In this document: piece after piece, positions 35,677 through 43,839 of the stretch
Layout of the letters: every line of letters begins with the position of its first letter
How positions within the stretch are numbered: position 1 is the stretch's first letter
Source of the DNA: Neolewinella antarctica
GTDB taxonomy: Bacteria > Bacteroidota > Bacteroidia > Chitinophagales > Saprospiraceae
Assembly (NCBI RefSeq): GCF_011927835.1
Contig: NZ_JAATJH010000004.1
Coordinates: 235,656-299,655, forward strand
DNA length: 64,000 nucleotides
Direction of reading: 5' to 3'
Program-made: the position numbers and the translations under genes
Notes under the pieces: generated by a model
Told to the model about the DNA's origin: nothing
The model's input: the letters and a program-made list of their open reading frames with translations, nothing else
Database searches by the model: none

Positions 35677-38121
35677 ATGCTCACCACCGCTACCATCAAC
35701 GCCGCCCAGGAATTAGCCTTCGAATACGTCGCCTACACGAACCGCCACGTCTTTCTTACGGGCAAGGCGGGTACGGGCAAAACCACCTTTTTGCATCGCG
35801 TTAAACGTGAAGTGACCAAGCGCACCGCCGTGGTCGCTCCGACCGGAGTGGCGGCGATTAACGCCGGAGCGCAGACGATTCACAGCCTCTTTACCCTGCC
35901 GCTCGGTTTCATTCCTCCGGGCCAGAAGATTGAGCGGATGTATCAGCTGAGCCGGCAGAAGCGTGGCGTCTTGCGCAACATCGACTTGCTCATCATCGAC
36001 GAGATCAGCATGGTGCGGGCCGACGTGCTGGACGCCATCGACACCACGCTGCAATCCGTACGTAATAATATGCAGCCCTTCGGCGGCGTGCAACTGCTAA
36101 TGATCGGCGATTTGCACCAACTAGCACCGGTCGTCAGGGGCCCGGAAGGCGATAAAGTGCTCGAACACTACGATTCCCCCTACTACTTCAGCGCCAAGGT
36201 CATGGCCCGCGCCGCGCCGGTCAACATTCCCCTTACCCACATTTACCGCCAAAAGGATGGTGATTTTATCGACCTACTGAATAAAGTCCGTAATAACGAA
36301 CTCGATGACGAAGTCGTCAGCCTGCTCAACTCCCGCTACCGCCCGGAGAGCAGTTCGCCCGACGAGGAAGGCGCCATCACGCTGACCTCCCACAACCGCA
36401 CCGCCACCACGATCAACAAGCAAAAACTCGCCCGGCAACCAGGATTGGAATACGTATTTGACGCGGAGGTAAAGGATAAATTTCCCGAGAGCATGTTCCC
36501 CAACGACCGTAAACTGCAATTTAAGGTCGGCGCCCAGGTAATGTTCAACCGCAACGATACCCAGGAGCAGCGCTACTATAACGGAAAGATTGGCCGGATC
36601 ACCAACATCGAAGACGAAACCATCACCGTGCGGTGCCCGGACGAGGAAGCCCTCTCGGTACTGCCCGTCATCTGGGAAAACATGCAGAAATCGGTCGATG
36701 AGCTATCGGGTGAATTAAAGGATAAAACGATTGGTACCTACCGGCAACACCCGCTCCGGTTAGCCTGGGCCATCACGATCCACAAGAGCCAGGGGCTGAC
36801 CTTTGAGAAACTCTCCATCGACGCCGCCGACTCCTTTACCCACGGGCAGGTTTACGTTGCGCTGAGCCGCTGCCGCACCTTCGGGGGCATTACGCTCCGC
36901 AGCCGGATCAACCGCCGCTCCGTGCGGACGGATAAATTGGTCGCCGACCATTCCAAAGCGGCCGAGTTGAACAAGCCCACGCCGGACGACCTGGCCGCGG
37001 ATCGGCTCAAATTTCAGTTCGTGTGCCTCAATCAATTATTCGACTTCACCGAAGTGAGCCGCCAGGCAACACACGTAGCGGCAATCTTTGGTCACCCGCA
37101 AACGGTGATCACGGGGGGCGGGAAAGAAGTTTTTCGCACGTTGCGGGAGGAGTTGGACCGGGACCTGGTTATTGTGGGGCTGAAATCTCGGAAGCACTTA
37201 GCGAAACTACGCGCCGCCGGTAAGAACCCCGAGCAAGATGAATCCGTCCAGCAGTGGCTCGCAACCGCCGCAGGGTATTTCAACAAATATCTCGCCGGCC
37301 CGCTCGGTCAACGCCTGACGAGCTTTACGTACGTATGTGAGAATAAAAGCGTCCAGGCCAGGTTAGACGAAGGCCTGGAAGAGCTGCGGCGCGGGTATTT
37401 CATCAAACGACAATTGTTTGCGTGGGTGGCGTCCGGATTCACCGCCCTGGAGTACCTGAATACCCGGCTAAAGGCACGGTACGATTTTGACCGTCTGGGG
37501 CGCGCCGTATCAACCGACACTAAACCCGTGCGGACCACTGCTGACGACGGGGAGCACGCGGAATTACTGAACCAGCTTAAGCAGTGGCGGAAAGAGCGGG
37601 CGGATGAGCTACAGATCCCCGCCTACCGCGTCGCCAGTAATGCCGTACTTGGTGCCATTAGTACTTTTCGGCCCGTCACGGAAAGTGCGCTACTCAAAGT
37701 AAAAGGTATCGGGAAACGGAAGGCCGCGGAACACGGGGATGATATTTTGCGGATTGTCAAACTACATAACGTACGTAAGGGAAGTAGCGCGAATCAGCGT
37801 ACGGGGGGGGCGGGAACGGAAAGCAACGGGATCGTACCGACCAAACAGGGTTCGGCGCTGGCTTTACTGCAGGAGGGCATCCCCGTGGCGGAAGTCGCCC
37901 AGCGGCGGGGCGTCAAGGTGGAGACGATGTTCAACTACGTCGCTAACTGGGTGCGGGACGGAGAACTTACCGCGCGCGGCGTACTCGGGTCGGCGCGGCA
38001 CGAAGAGCTGGCTAGTTTCCTAGAAGGTTATACGCTCACGGACATGGGCGTGCTGGCCGAGCGCGGGCGTGGTCGCTTCGTGGTGGGGGAAATCAAAGTC
38101 GGCTTGGTGGGGCGAGAGTGA
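35677..38121 (+). CDS. Pif1-like helicase with HRDC and helix-turn-helix ends
   Basis: This 814-residue protein opens with a superfamily 1 helicase: Walker A GKAGTGKTTF near residue 29, APTGVAAINAGAQTIHSLF, the Walker B LLIIDEISM near 107, and IHKSQGLTFEKL with VALSRCRTFGGI for motifs V-VI. The later part holds an HRDC-type domain near 625-690 (YRVASNAVLGAISTFRP, then KVKGIGKRKAAEHGDDIL). A short helix-turn-helix end follows (LLQEGIPVAEVAQRRGVKVE), as in helicase C-terminal HTH_40 domains. Pif1-type enzymes unwind DNA and resolve G-quadruplexes. It is monocistronic and plus-strand, divergent from the acetate kinase fusion. Confidence 0.88.
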   Translation: MLTTATINAAQELAFEYVAYTNRHVFLTGKAGTGKTTFLHRVKREVTKRTAVVAPTGVAAINAGAQTIHSLFTLPLGFIPPGQKIERMYQLSRQKRGVLRNIDLLIIDEISMVRADVLDAIDTTLQSVRNNMQPFGGVQLLMIGDLHQLAPVVRGPEGDKVLEHYDSPYYFSAKVMARAAPVNIPLTHIYRQKDGDFIDLLNKVRNNELDDEVVSLLNSRYRPESSSPDEEGAITLTSHNRTATTINKQKLARQPGLEYVFDAEVKDKFPESMFPNDRKLQFKVGAQVMFNRNDTQEQRYYNGKIGRITNIEDETITVRCPDEEALSVLPVIWENMQKSVDELSGELKDKTIGTYRQHPLRLAWAITIHKSQGLTFEKLSIDAADSFTHGQVYVALSRCRTFGGITLRSRINRRSVRTDKLVADHSKAAELNKPTPDDLAADRLKFQFVCLNQLFDFTEVSRQATHVAAIFGHPQTVITGGGKEVFRTLREELDRDLVIVGLKSRKHLAKLRAAGKNPEQDESVQQWLATAAGYFNKYLAGPLGQRLTSFTYVCENKSVQARLDEGLEELRRGYFIKRQLFAWVASGFTALEYLNTRLKARYDFDRLGRAVSTDTKPVRTTADDGEHAELLNQLKQWRKERADELQIPAYRVASNAVLGAISTFRPVTESALLKVKGIGKRKAAEHGDDILRIVKLHNVRKGSSANQRTGGAGTESNGIVPTKQGSALALLQEGIPVAEVAQRRGVKVETMFNYVANWVRDGELTARGVLGSARHEELASFLEGYTLTDMGVLAERGRGRFVVGEIKVGLVGRE

Positions 38122-38298
38122 CAAAGTCTTTTCCGTACGTAAACTACCGTAGCCATACTAATGATTCTTGCGGTGAGAAGCCCGTGGTAGCAGTGCGTAG
38201 CGTTACTGAATTTGCCAACCGCCGCGCGCGTTTCGCACAAAGTAACCACGGTTTGGTTACCAATTAGCCGGCTTAGGTGCGGGAATCCATTACTTAGC

Positions 38299-38331
38299 TT
38301 TGCCGTTAAGCAATCTAAGGCCGTATCTTGC
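38299..38331 (+). promoter_or_regulatory. Likely promoter of the transketolase pair
   Basis: TTTG, 21 bases, then TATCTTGC, close to the Bacteroidota -33 TTTG and -7 TAnnTTTG pattern. It is about 60 bases upstream of the ATG. Confidence 0.4.
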
Positions 38332-38392
38332 CCTGGCTCACTAAAAACACCCTCCGCCGCCCCGCAACGCGTGCGGAAAAACTATACCATCT

Positions 38393-39256
38393 ATGTCAGA
38401 CATCCCCAAATTAGAACGCATCGCCAGCCAGGTCCGGCGCGACATCATCCGCCAGGTTCATGGCTGCCAGAGCGGTCACCCCGGTGGCTCCCTCGGTAAC
38501 GCGGACCTCCTCACGGCGCTATACTTCGACGTGATGAAGCACGACCCGAGCTTCAGTATGGAAGGGAAGGGGGAAGATGTTTTCTTTCTCTCCAACGGCC
38601 ACATCAGTCCCGTTTTCTACAGCGTGCTGGCGCGCTCCGGTTACTTTCCAGTGGAGGAACTGGCCACTTTCCGCCAGATCAACTCCCGCGTGCAGGGTCA
38701 CCCGACGACGCACGAAGGTCTTCCCGGCATCCGTATTTCCTCGGGCTCCCTGGGGCAGGGCGTCAGCGTGGCCTGCGGCGTGGCCATCGCCAAACGCATG
38801 GATAAAGATGACCGCACCGTCTTCGTACTCACCGGCGATGGTGAGCAGCAGGAAGGTCAGATTTGGGAAGCGGCGCTCTTCGCGCCCCACAACAAACTCG
38901 AAAACCTCGTCCTCATCATCGACGACAACGGCCAGCAGATCGACGGCCCCACGAAGGAAGTCCTTGAAGTAGAAAGCTTCACCGAGAAGTACACTGCTTT
39001 CGGCTGGGACATCATGAAAATGGACGGCAATAACATGGCCGAAACCGTAAAAGTGCTCAAGGAAGCCGCCGCGAAACGGAACGGCAAACCGACCTGCATC
39101 GTCATGAAAACCGAGATGGGCCAGGGCGTAGACTTCATGGTCGGTACCCACAAATGGCACGGTAAAGCACCCAGCGACGAGCAGACGGTCACCGCGCTCG
39201 ATCAATTGGAGGAGACACTGGGCGATTATCCCGACTCCGCGCCCTCAAATAATTGA
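38393..39256 (+). CDS. Transketolase, N-terminal subunit
   Basis: The N-terminal, thiamine-diphosphate-binding half of transketolase, which moves two-carbon units between sugar phosphates in the pentose phosphate pathway. SGHPGGSLGNADLLTALYFD and HISPVFYSVLARSGYFP are typical. GDGEQQEGQIWEAALFAPHNKL with DDNGQQIDGPT is the diphosphate and metal site. At 287 residues it matches split transketolases, with the C-terminal half encoded 100 bases downstream. Confidence 0.94.
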   Translation: MSDIPKLERIASQVRRDIIRQVHGCQSGHPGGSLGNADLLTALYFDVMKHDPSFSMEGKGEDVFFLSNGHISPVFYSVLARSGYFPVEELATFRQINSRVQGHPTTHEGLPGIRISSGSLGQGVSVACGVAIAKRMDKDDRTVFVLTGDGEQQEGQIWEAALFAPHNKLENLVLIIDDNGQQIDGPTKEVLEVESFTEKYTAFGWDIMKMDGNNMAETVKVLKEAAAKRNGKPTCIVMKTEMGQGVDFMVGTHKWHGKAPSDEQTVTALDQLEETLGDYPDSAPSNN

Positions 39257-39308
39257 GCGGGCTATTCCGTCGGCGGGAACCAGTCTTGGCTAGTTCCCCT
39301 ATTTCTTT

Positions 39309-39324
39309 GCACCTGCGTCCGCGC
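39309..39324 (+). repeat. Dispersed motif, variant joined to a -7 element
   Basis: TTTCTTTG runs directly into GCACCTGCGTCCGCGC (two differences from consensus), 32 bases before the ATG of the second transketolase gene. Confidence 0.6.
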
Positions 39325-39356
39325 AACATCGTTCCACAACCATAAATATCCCAGCT

Positions 39357-40325
39357 ATGCTGACCCTAGATAAACTACAACAAACCGGCAAAAAAGCCAC
39401 CCGCGACGGCTTCGGTGCCGGCCTCAAAGCCGCCGGCGACAAGCACGACAACATTATCATGCTCACCGCCGACCTCCGTGGCTCCATGAAGTCCGAAGAC
39501 TTCATCAACGCCTACCCCGATCGCTTCATCCAGTGCGGTATTTCCGAGGCCAACATGATGGGCGTTGCCGCCGGACTGGCCACCGCCGGCAAGATCCCGA
39601 TGACGACTACCTTCGCCAACTTCTCTACCGGCCGCGTCTACGACCAGATCCGCCAGAGCATCGCCTACAGCGATAAGAACGTGAAGATTTGCGCCAGCCA
39701 CGCCGGCCTGACGCTCGGCGAAGACGGTGCCACGCACCAGATTCTCGAGGACATCGGCATGATGCGGATGCTCCCCGGCATGACCGTCATCAACCCCTGC
39801 GACTACAACCAAACTAAGGCCGCCGTCCAGGCAATTGCCGAGCACCACGGCCCGGTTTACCTCCGTTTCGGTCGCCCGAGCTGGCCAATTTTTATTCCTG
39901 AAGGTCAAAAATTCGAGATCGGCAAGGCCCTGCACTTGAACGAAGGCAGCGACGTATCCATCTTCGCCACCGGTCACCTCGTGTGGTACGCCGTTGAAGC
40001 CGCCCGCCAACTCGAAAAAGAAGGCATCAGCGTCGACCTGATCAACATCCACACGATCAAGCCCCTCGACGAAGCAGCCGTCATCGCCAGCGCCAAAAAG
40101 ACCGGCGCCGTCGTCTCCTGCGAGGAGCACAACAAATACGGTGGCCTCGGAAGCGCCATCGCCGAGTGCCTCTCCAAAAACCAGCCGACCCGCCAGGAAT
40201 TCGTGGCCACGGACGACACCTTCGGTGAGTCCGGAACCGCCGAACAACTGCTCGATAAGTACGGCCTCGGCATCAAGGACATCGTCGCCGCCGCCAAAAA
40301 AGTAGTTGCCGCAAAGCGTTCGTAG
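39357..40325 (+). CDS. Transketolase, C-terminal subunit
   Basis: This half supplies the pyrimidine-binding and C-terminal domains. ADLRGSMKSEDF, QCGISEANMMGVAAGLA and TFANFSTGRVYDQIRQSIAY (the last including the glutamate-adjacent loop) are characteristic, followed by HAGLTLGEDGATHQ and EEHNKYGGLGSAIAECL. At 322 residues it is of normal size for a split enzyme. A promoter-like motif lies in the gap upstream, so it may be transcribed separately from the first subunit as well as with it. A strong terminator follows its stop codon. Confidence 0.94.
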   Translation: MLTLDKLQQTGKKATRDGFGAGLKAAGDKHDNIIMLTADLRGSMKSEDFINAYPDRFIQCGISEANMMGVAAGLATAGKIPMTTTFANFSTGRVYDQIRQSIAYSDKNVKICASHAGLTLGEDGATHQILEDIGMMRMLPGMTVINPCDYNQTKAAVQAIAEHHGPVYLRFGRPSWPIFIPEGQKFEIGKALHLNEGSDVSIFATGHLVWYAVEAARQLEKEGISVDLINIHTIKPLDEAAVIASAKKTGAVVSCEEHNKYGGLGSAIAECLSKNQPTRQEFVATDDTFGESGTAEQLLDKYGLGIKDIVAAAKKVVAAKRS

Positions 40326-40340
40326 CAACTACCACAAATT

Positions 40341-40378
40341 GAAAATGGCCTCTCTCCGCAAGGAAAGAGGCCATTTCT
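40341..40378 (+). terminator. Terminator after the transketolase genes
   Basis: AAAATGGCCTCT and AGAGGCCATTT pair in a long GC-rich stem around CTCCGCAAGGAA. It is followed by TCTAATT with few T, and the A-rich 5' side may make it active on both strands. Confidence 0.75.
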
Positions 40379-40425
40379 AATTCAGCGAACAGCAGTTGAA
40401 TGGTGGTTAATACTGTACGGTACAA

Positions 40426-40451
40426 CTACCGCCTACCAGCCTACCGCCTAA
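40426..40451. repeat. GCCTACC heptad repeats
   Basis: ACCGCCTACC, AGCCTACC and GCCTA units, between the transketolase terminator and the 3' end of the LysM gene. Confidence 0.65.
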
Positions 40452-40454
40452 AAC

Positions 40455-40910
40455 CTACGCCTGCGGAATCCGCAAAGTCTGCCCGGGGTAAATCTTATCG
40501 GGGTGCTCCAGCATCGGCTTGTTGGCTTCGAAGATTTGCTCGTACTTCATCGGGTCGCCGTACATCGCTTTGGATATTTTGGACAAACTGTCGCCGTCCT
40601 TCACGGTATAGTATTTCGCCTCCACGGTGGGGGCGGCAACGGTTAGCCGATTATCGACCGAGCTGATGCCATCGACGTTACCGAGCGCTAGCGAGACGCG
40701 TTCGGCGGTTGCCGTATCCTTGGCCTTGCCGGTGACGGTGACCTGCTCGCCCTGCAGTTGGACTTTCATGTCATCGACGCTGAATCCGAAGCGTTCGACC
40801 TCTTTTTTTAATTGTTGTTCTTTGCTGACGGTGACTTCTTTGGTCGCCGTTTTTTCTTCTTTGCCGAAGATGTTCTTGCCTTTGTTCTTGAGGAAGGAAA
40901 TGAGTCCCAT
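40455..40910 (-). CDS. BON and LysM domain protein, Kbp-like
   Basis: This 151-residue protein has a lysine-rich start (MGLISFLKNKGKNIFGKEEK), a BON-like domain (VERFGFSVDDMKVQLQGEQVTVTGKAKDTATAER) and a C-terminal LysM domain (YYTVKDGDSLSKISKAMYG ... IYPGQTLRIP). This is the architecture of Kbp/YgaU, a cytoplasmic potassium-binding protein of enterobacteria. No signal peptide is visible, so I favour a cytoplasmic role, though LysM often binds peptidoglycan. A motif variant lies about 94 bases upstream. Confidence 0.88.
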   Translation of the reverse strand: MGLISFLKNKGKNIFGKEEKTATKEVTVSKEQQLKKEVERFGFSVDDMKVQLQGEQVTVTGKAKDTATAERVSLALGNVDGISSVDNRLTVAAPTVEAKYYTVKDGDSLSKISKAMYGDPMKYEQIFEANKPMLEHPDKIYPGQTLRIPQA

Positions 40911-41003
40911 GTGGAATTATTTTTATTAGAAAATTAAAAACGCAGTTGTTCCGCGTACACTCCTACAACAAAGAAATCGCGGTATTGTGCAGAAATGGAG
41001 TTG

Positions 41004-41020
41004 GCGCGGTCGCTGGATGC
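41004..41020 (-). repeat. Dispersed motif, degenerate variant
   Basis: On the minus strand this reads GCATCCAGCGACCGCGC, in the shared divergent region between the LysM gene and the acetyltransferase gene. Confidence 0.5.
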
Positions 41021-41042
41021 CAGGGGAGTGGGGGAGGAGCAA

Positions 41043-41050
41043 TATATTTG
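41043..41050 (+). promoter_or_regulatory. -7 promoter element for the acetyltransferase
   Basis: TATATTTG matches TAnnTTTG and lies 23 bases before the ATG. I see no clear -33 element. Confidence 0.4.
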
Positions 41051-41073
41051 GGCGTATCCCACAAGACACCAAC

Positions 41074-41655
41074 ATGTATTACGACCCCGATGAGATCCGT
41101 ATCACCCTGGCCCGCAAAAAGACCGAACTCAGGCAGATCATCGAATTACAGCGCGCCAATCTGAAGACCAGCGTCGGTGCCGAAGTTGCTGAAACGCAAG
41201 GATTCCTTTCCGCCGTCCACGATTACGACGTGCTGGAAGATATGAACAACAACACCGCCGCCGTGATCGCCAAGAAAGGTACGAAAGTAGTCGGCTACGC
41301 CCTGGCCATGCTGCGCCCCTACGCGGCGAAAATCCCGACCCTCACGCCCGTCTGGGCGCTGCAGGACGGCTCCGAGATGAACGGTGAATTATTGGGTGGG
41401 GTAAATTACCTGGGCATGGGCCAAGTCTGCGTGGCCGAAGAAGCCCGGGGCCAAAAAGTCGTCGACCGGATGTATAAATACATGCGCTCCTGCTACAGCC
41501 TGCACTATCCTTACCTGATCACCTCCATCGACGTCAACAACACCCGCTCGCGCCGGGTCCACGAGCGGATCGGCTTTAAAGAGTTGAGCATCCAAACGGC
41601 GACGACGGGGCAGGAGTGGGTGGTCGTTGGCTGGGACTGGGTGCGGAGGGAGTAG
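41074..41655 (+). CDS. GNAT-family N-acetyltransferase
   Basis: The ATG at MYYDPDEIRITLARKK follows a promoter element; a longer frame upstream is unlikely. The 193-residue protein has the GNAT core: strand VVGYALAMLRPY, then VCVAEEARGQKVVDRMYKY, the RGQK pyrophosphate-binding loop, and ITSIDVNNTRSRRVHERIGF near the end. The acceptor is not known. It is followed by heptad repeats and then a DUF4345 gene on the same strand. Confidence 0.88.
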   Translation: MYYDPDEIRITLARKKTELRQIIELQRANLKTSVGAEVAETQGFLSAVHDYDVLEDMNNNTAAVIAKKGTKVVGYALAMLRPYAAKIPTLTPVWALQDGSEMNGELLGGVNYLGMGQVCVAEEARGQKVVDRMYKYMRSCYSLHYPYLITSIDVNNTRSRRVHERIGFKELSIQTATTGQEWVVVGWDWVRRE

Positions 41656-41691
41656 GCTGGTAGGCGGTAGGCAAAATAGGCGGTAGGCGGG
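41656..41691. repeat. GGTAGGC heptad repeats
   Basis: Units GGCTGGTAGGCGGTAGGC and TAGGCGGTAGGCGG, between the acetyltransferase stop and the next start. Confidence 0.65.
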
Positions 41692-41707
41692 TGTTTAATA
41701 ATGCAGT

Positions 41708-42106
41708 ATGAACGAGCGTAAAAACTATCCACTGATTACGGCGGTCGTGCTCATCATCCCAATTGCCCTGGGCTACGGGCTGAATCCGGAACTGGCCGAC
41801 GGTATCTTCGCTTTTGGCTTTGATTTTGTTGCCGATACGCCCGACCAGAAAAACATCTTCCGCGCCATCTCGGGCCTCTACCTGGGCATGGTCGGGCTGT
41901 GGTGGACGGGCATCCGCAACCCCGCCTACTGGCACGCTGCGACGGTAAGCCTGGCGGTATTTATGCTGGGGCTGGCGGCCGGAAGAATACTAAGTTTCTT
42001 AGTGGACGGACTCCCCTCCATCAACTTCATCGGAGGAACCGTTGCGGAGATCCTCCTCGGCGTCTGGGCGGTTCAATCCCTACGGACTCACCAGAATAAC
42101 AATTAA
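41708..42106 (+). CDS. DUF4345-family membrane protein
   Basis: This 132-residue protein has four hydrophobic helices (YPLITAVVLIIPIALGYG, NIFRAISGLYLGMVGLWW, ATVSLAVFMLGLAAGRIL, FIGGTVAEILLGVWAV). AISGLYLGM and GLAAGRILSFLVDG match DUF4345. Its function is unknown. It follows the acetyltransferase gene after a short repeat tract. Confidence 0.8.
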   Translation: MNERKNYPLITAVVLIIPIALGYGLNPELADGIFAFGFDFVADTPDQKNIFRAISGLYLGMVGLWWTGIRNPAYWHAATVSLAVFMLGLAAGRILSFLVDGLPSINFIGGTVAEILLGVWAVQSLRTHQNNN

Positions 42107-42127
42107 GTCGCCAACCAACTTAAGTAT

Positions 42128-42165
42128 CTACCACCTACCGCCTACCGCCTACCACCTACCGCCTT
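42128..42165. repeat. GCCTACC heptad repeats upstream of the photolyase gene
   Basis: CTACCACCTACC, GCCTACC, GCCTACC, ACCTACC and GCC units, ending 39 bases before the photolyase start. Confidence 0.7.
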
Positions 42166-42204
42166 TTCCTCGAACAAATTTCCAGTCGCCATCTTTCAAC
42201 ACCC

Positions 42205-43584
42205 ATGAAGCAAACCGTCACCATCTTCTGGCACCGCCGCGACCTCCGTTTTGACGACAACGCCGGCCTCTACCGCGCGCAAAAATCCGTAGAAAGTAAC
42301 GACAGTGATACGGATAACGCCGTCCTCCCCATCTTTATCTTCGACCGCGAAATCCTCGATAAGCTACCCGAAAAGGCGGACGCCCGGGTGATGTTTATCC
42401 GTGATAACGTCCAGAAATTGGCCGATCACTACCGCGAAATGGGTAGTGACTTGCGAGCATTCTACGGCCACCCGCTTGATATCTGGAAAGCACTGCTCGA
42501 TGAGTACGACGTAAAAGCTATCTATGTGAACCGCGACTACGAGCCCTACGCCATTGCTCGCGACAAAGCCGTAGCCGACCTCATCGAAGCCCGCGGCGGC
42601 AGCTTCCACCACTTCAAGGACCAGATCGTTTTCGAAAGCGACGAAGTACAGAAGAAAGCTGGCGGCCCCTACACGGTCTTCACTCCTTTCTTCCGCACCT
42701 GGAAAAAGAACCTTGCTGAACGTATGAGCACCTTACCGAACGGTGAGCCCGTGTCCTACTACCTCAAGCCGTACCCGAACGGTGAGTACACCGACCGGCT
42801 ACTACAGACTAAAGACCATCAGCCCGTCCCCACGCTGGACGAGATGGGCTTCGAACGCGCCGACGACTTCATCCCGCCCGACCACGTCACCACCGGGCTA
42901 ATCAAAAACTACGACAAGACGCGCAACTACCCCAATATGGAGGGGACCACCCGCCTGAGTGTCCACCTCCGGCACGGCACAATCTCCATTCGCGAAAAAG
43001 TGCGCAAGGCGCTCGCGCTCAACGATACCTTCGTTAAGGAACTGGTCTTTCGTGATTTCTACTCCAACATTCTCCAGTCCTTCCCCCACGTAGTCGACGC
43101 ACCCTTCCGGCCGGAATACGCCGATATTCCCTGGCGGAACGACGAAGCGGAATTCAAACTTTGGTGCGCCGGTAAAACGGGCGTCCCGATCGTGGATGCC
43201 GGCATGCGGCAACTCAACGAATCCGGCTGGATGCACAACCGCGTCCGGATGATCGTCGCCAGTTACCTGACCAAGCACCTGCTGATCGACTGGCGCTGGG
43301 GCGAAGGCTATTTTGCGGACAAGCTGCTCGACTACGAACTCGCCAGCAACAACGGCGGCTGGCAGTGGGCGGCCGGTTGCGGTACGGACGCGCAACCCTA
43401 TTTCCGTATCTTCAACTACGACAGCCAGCAGAAAAAATTCGACGCGAAGTACGAATACGTCAAGGAATGGGTGCCCGAATACGGCACGCCCGATTACCCG
43501 GCCGAACCGCTGATCGAGCATAAGGTTGGCCGGGAACGCGCGCTGGACGTGTACAAAACCGCCCTCACCGCGGCGCGGGAGTAA
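42205..43584 (+). CDS. phr: Deoxyribodipyrimidine photolyase, class I type
   Basis: A photolyase repairs UV-made cyclobutane dimers using light and FAD. The protein begins FWHRRDLRFDDNAGL, typical of the cryptochrome/photolyase family, and has the FAD and DNA-binding C-terminal domain: GVPIVDAGMRQLNESGWMHN, RVRMIVASYLTKHLLIDWRW and NNGGWQWAAGCGTDAQPYFR. At 459 residues it is the usual length. It stands alone, preceded by heptad repeats. Confidence 0.95.
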   Translation: MKQTVTIFWHRRDLRFDDNAGLYRAQKSVESNDSDTDNAVLPIFIFDREILDKLPEKADARVMFIRDNVQKLADHYREMGSDLRAFYGHPLDIWKALLDEYDVKAIYVNRDYEPYAIARDKAVADLIEARGGSFHHFKDQIVFESDEVQKKAGGPYTVFTPFFRTWKKNLAERMSTLPNGEPVSYYLKPYPNGEYTDRLLQTKDHQPVPTLDEMGFERADDFIPPDHVTTGLIKNYDKTRNYPNMEGTTRLSVHLRHGTISIREKVRKALALNDTFVKELVFRDFYSNILQSFPHVVDAPFRPEYADIPWRNDEAEFKLWCAGKTGVPIVDAGMRQLNESGWMHNRVRMIVASYLTKHLLIDWRWGEGYFADKLLDYELASNNGGWQWAAGCGTDAQPYFRIFNYDSQQKKFDAKYEYVKEWVPEYGTPDYPAEPLIEHKVGRERALDVYKTALTAARE

Positions 43585-43628
43585 AGTTGCTTGGCCCGCC
43601 CTAAGCCCGCGTTCCGCGCAAGAACTGG

Positions 43629-43750
43629 TTTAATCGAAAGATTCGACTACGGAGCGCAAAAGGTTACGGAGAGGAACCTTTCTTCGTGTCCTTTGTCGTG
43701 AAGAAAGCGCTGCTCAAGACCTGCAGGTAAGATGACACCAGTCGATTAAA
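43629..43750 (+). ncRNA. Possible structured RNA or terminator region
   Basis: A closing stem of nine perfect pairs (TTTAATCGA with TCGATTAAA) encloses AGCGC with GCGCT, and inside that two hairpins: AAAGGTT with AACCTTT and TTCTTC with GAAGAA. The two inner hairpins share two bases, so they may be alternatives. It begins 45 bases after the photolyase stop codon and ends before the promoter of the next gene, so it is either a photolyase 3' element or a separate RNA. I do not recognise a family. Confidence 0.4.
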
Positions 43751-43790
43751 AATAAATCTTTGAAAAGCAGGTTCATCCCATGGTATGGGG

Positions 43791-43822
43791 TTGTCTTAAT
43801 CTTTAAGTAAAGCCTAATTTTG
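43791..43822 (+). promoter_or_regulatory. Likely promoter of the outer-membrane protein gene
   Basis: TTG, 21 bases, then TAATTTTG, a good match to the Bacteroidota -33/-7 pattern, 17 bases before the ATG. Confidence 0.55.
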
Positions 43823-43839
43823 CCGACCAAGCTAAGCTG

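Noticed and set aside
39375-40328. Minus-strand open frame of 317 codons
   Set aside because: It lies fully opposite the transketolase C-terminal gene and has the composition of its complement, with no family features.
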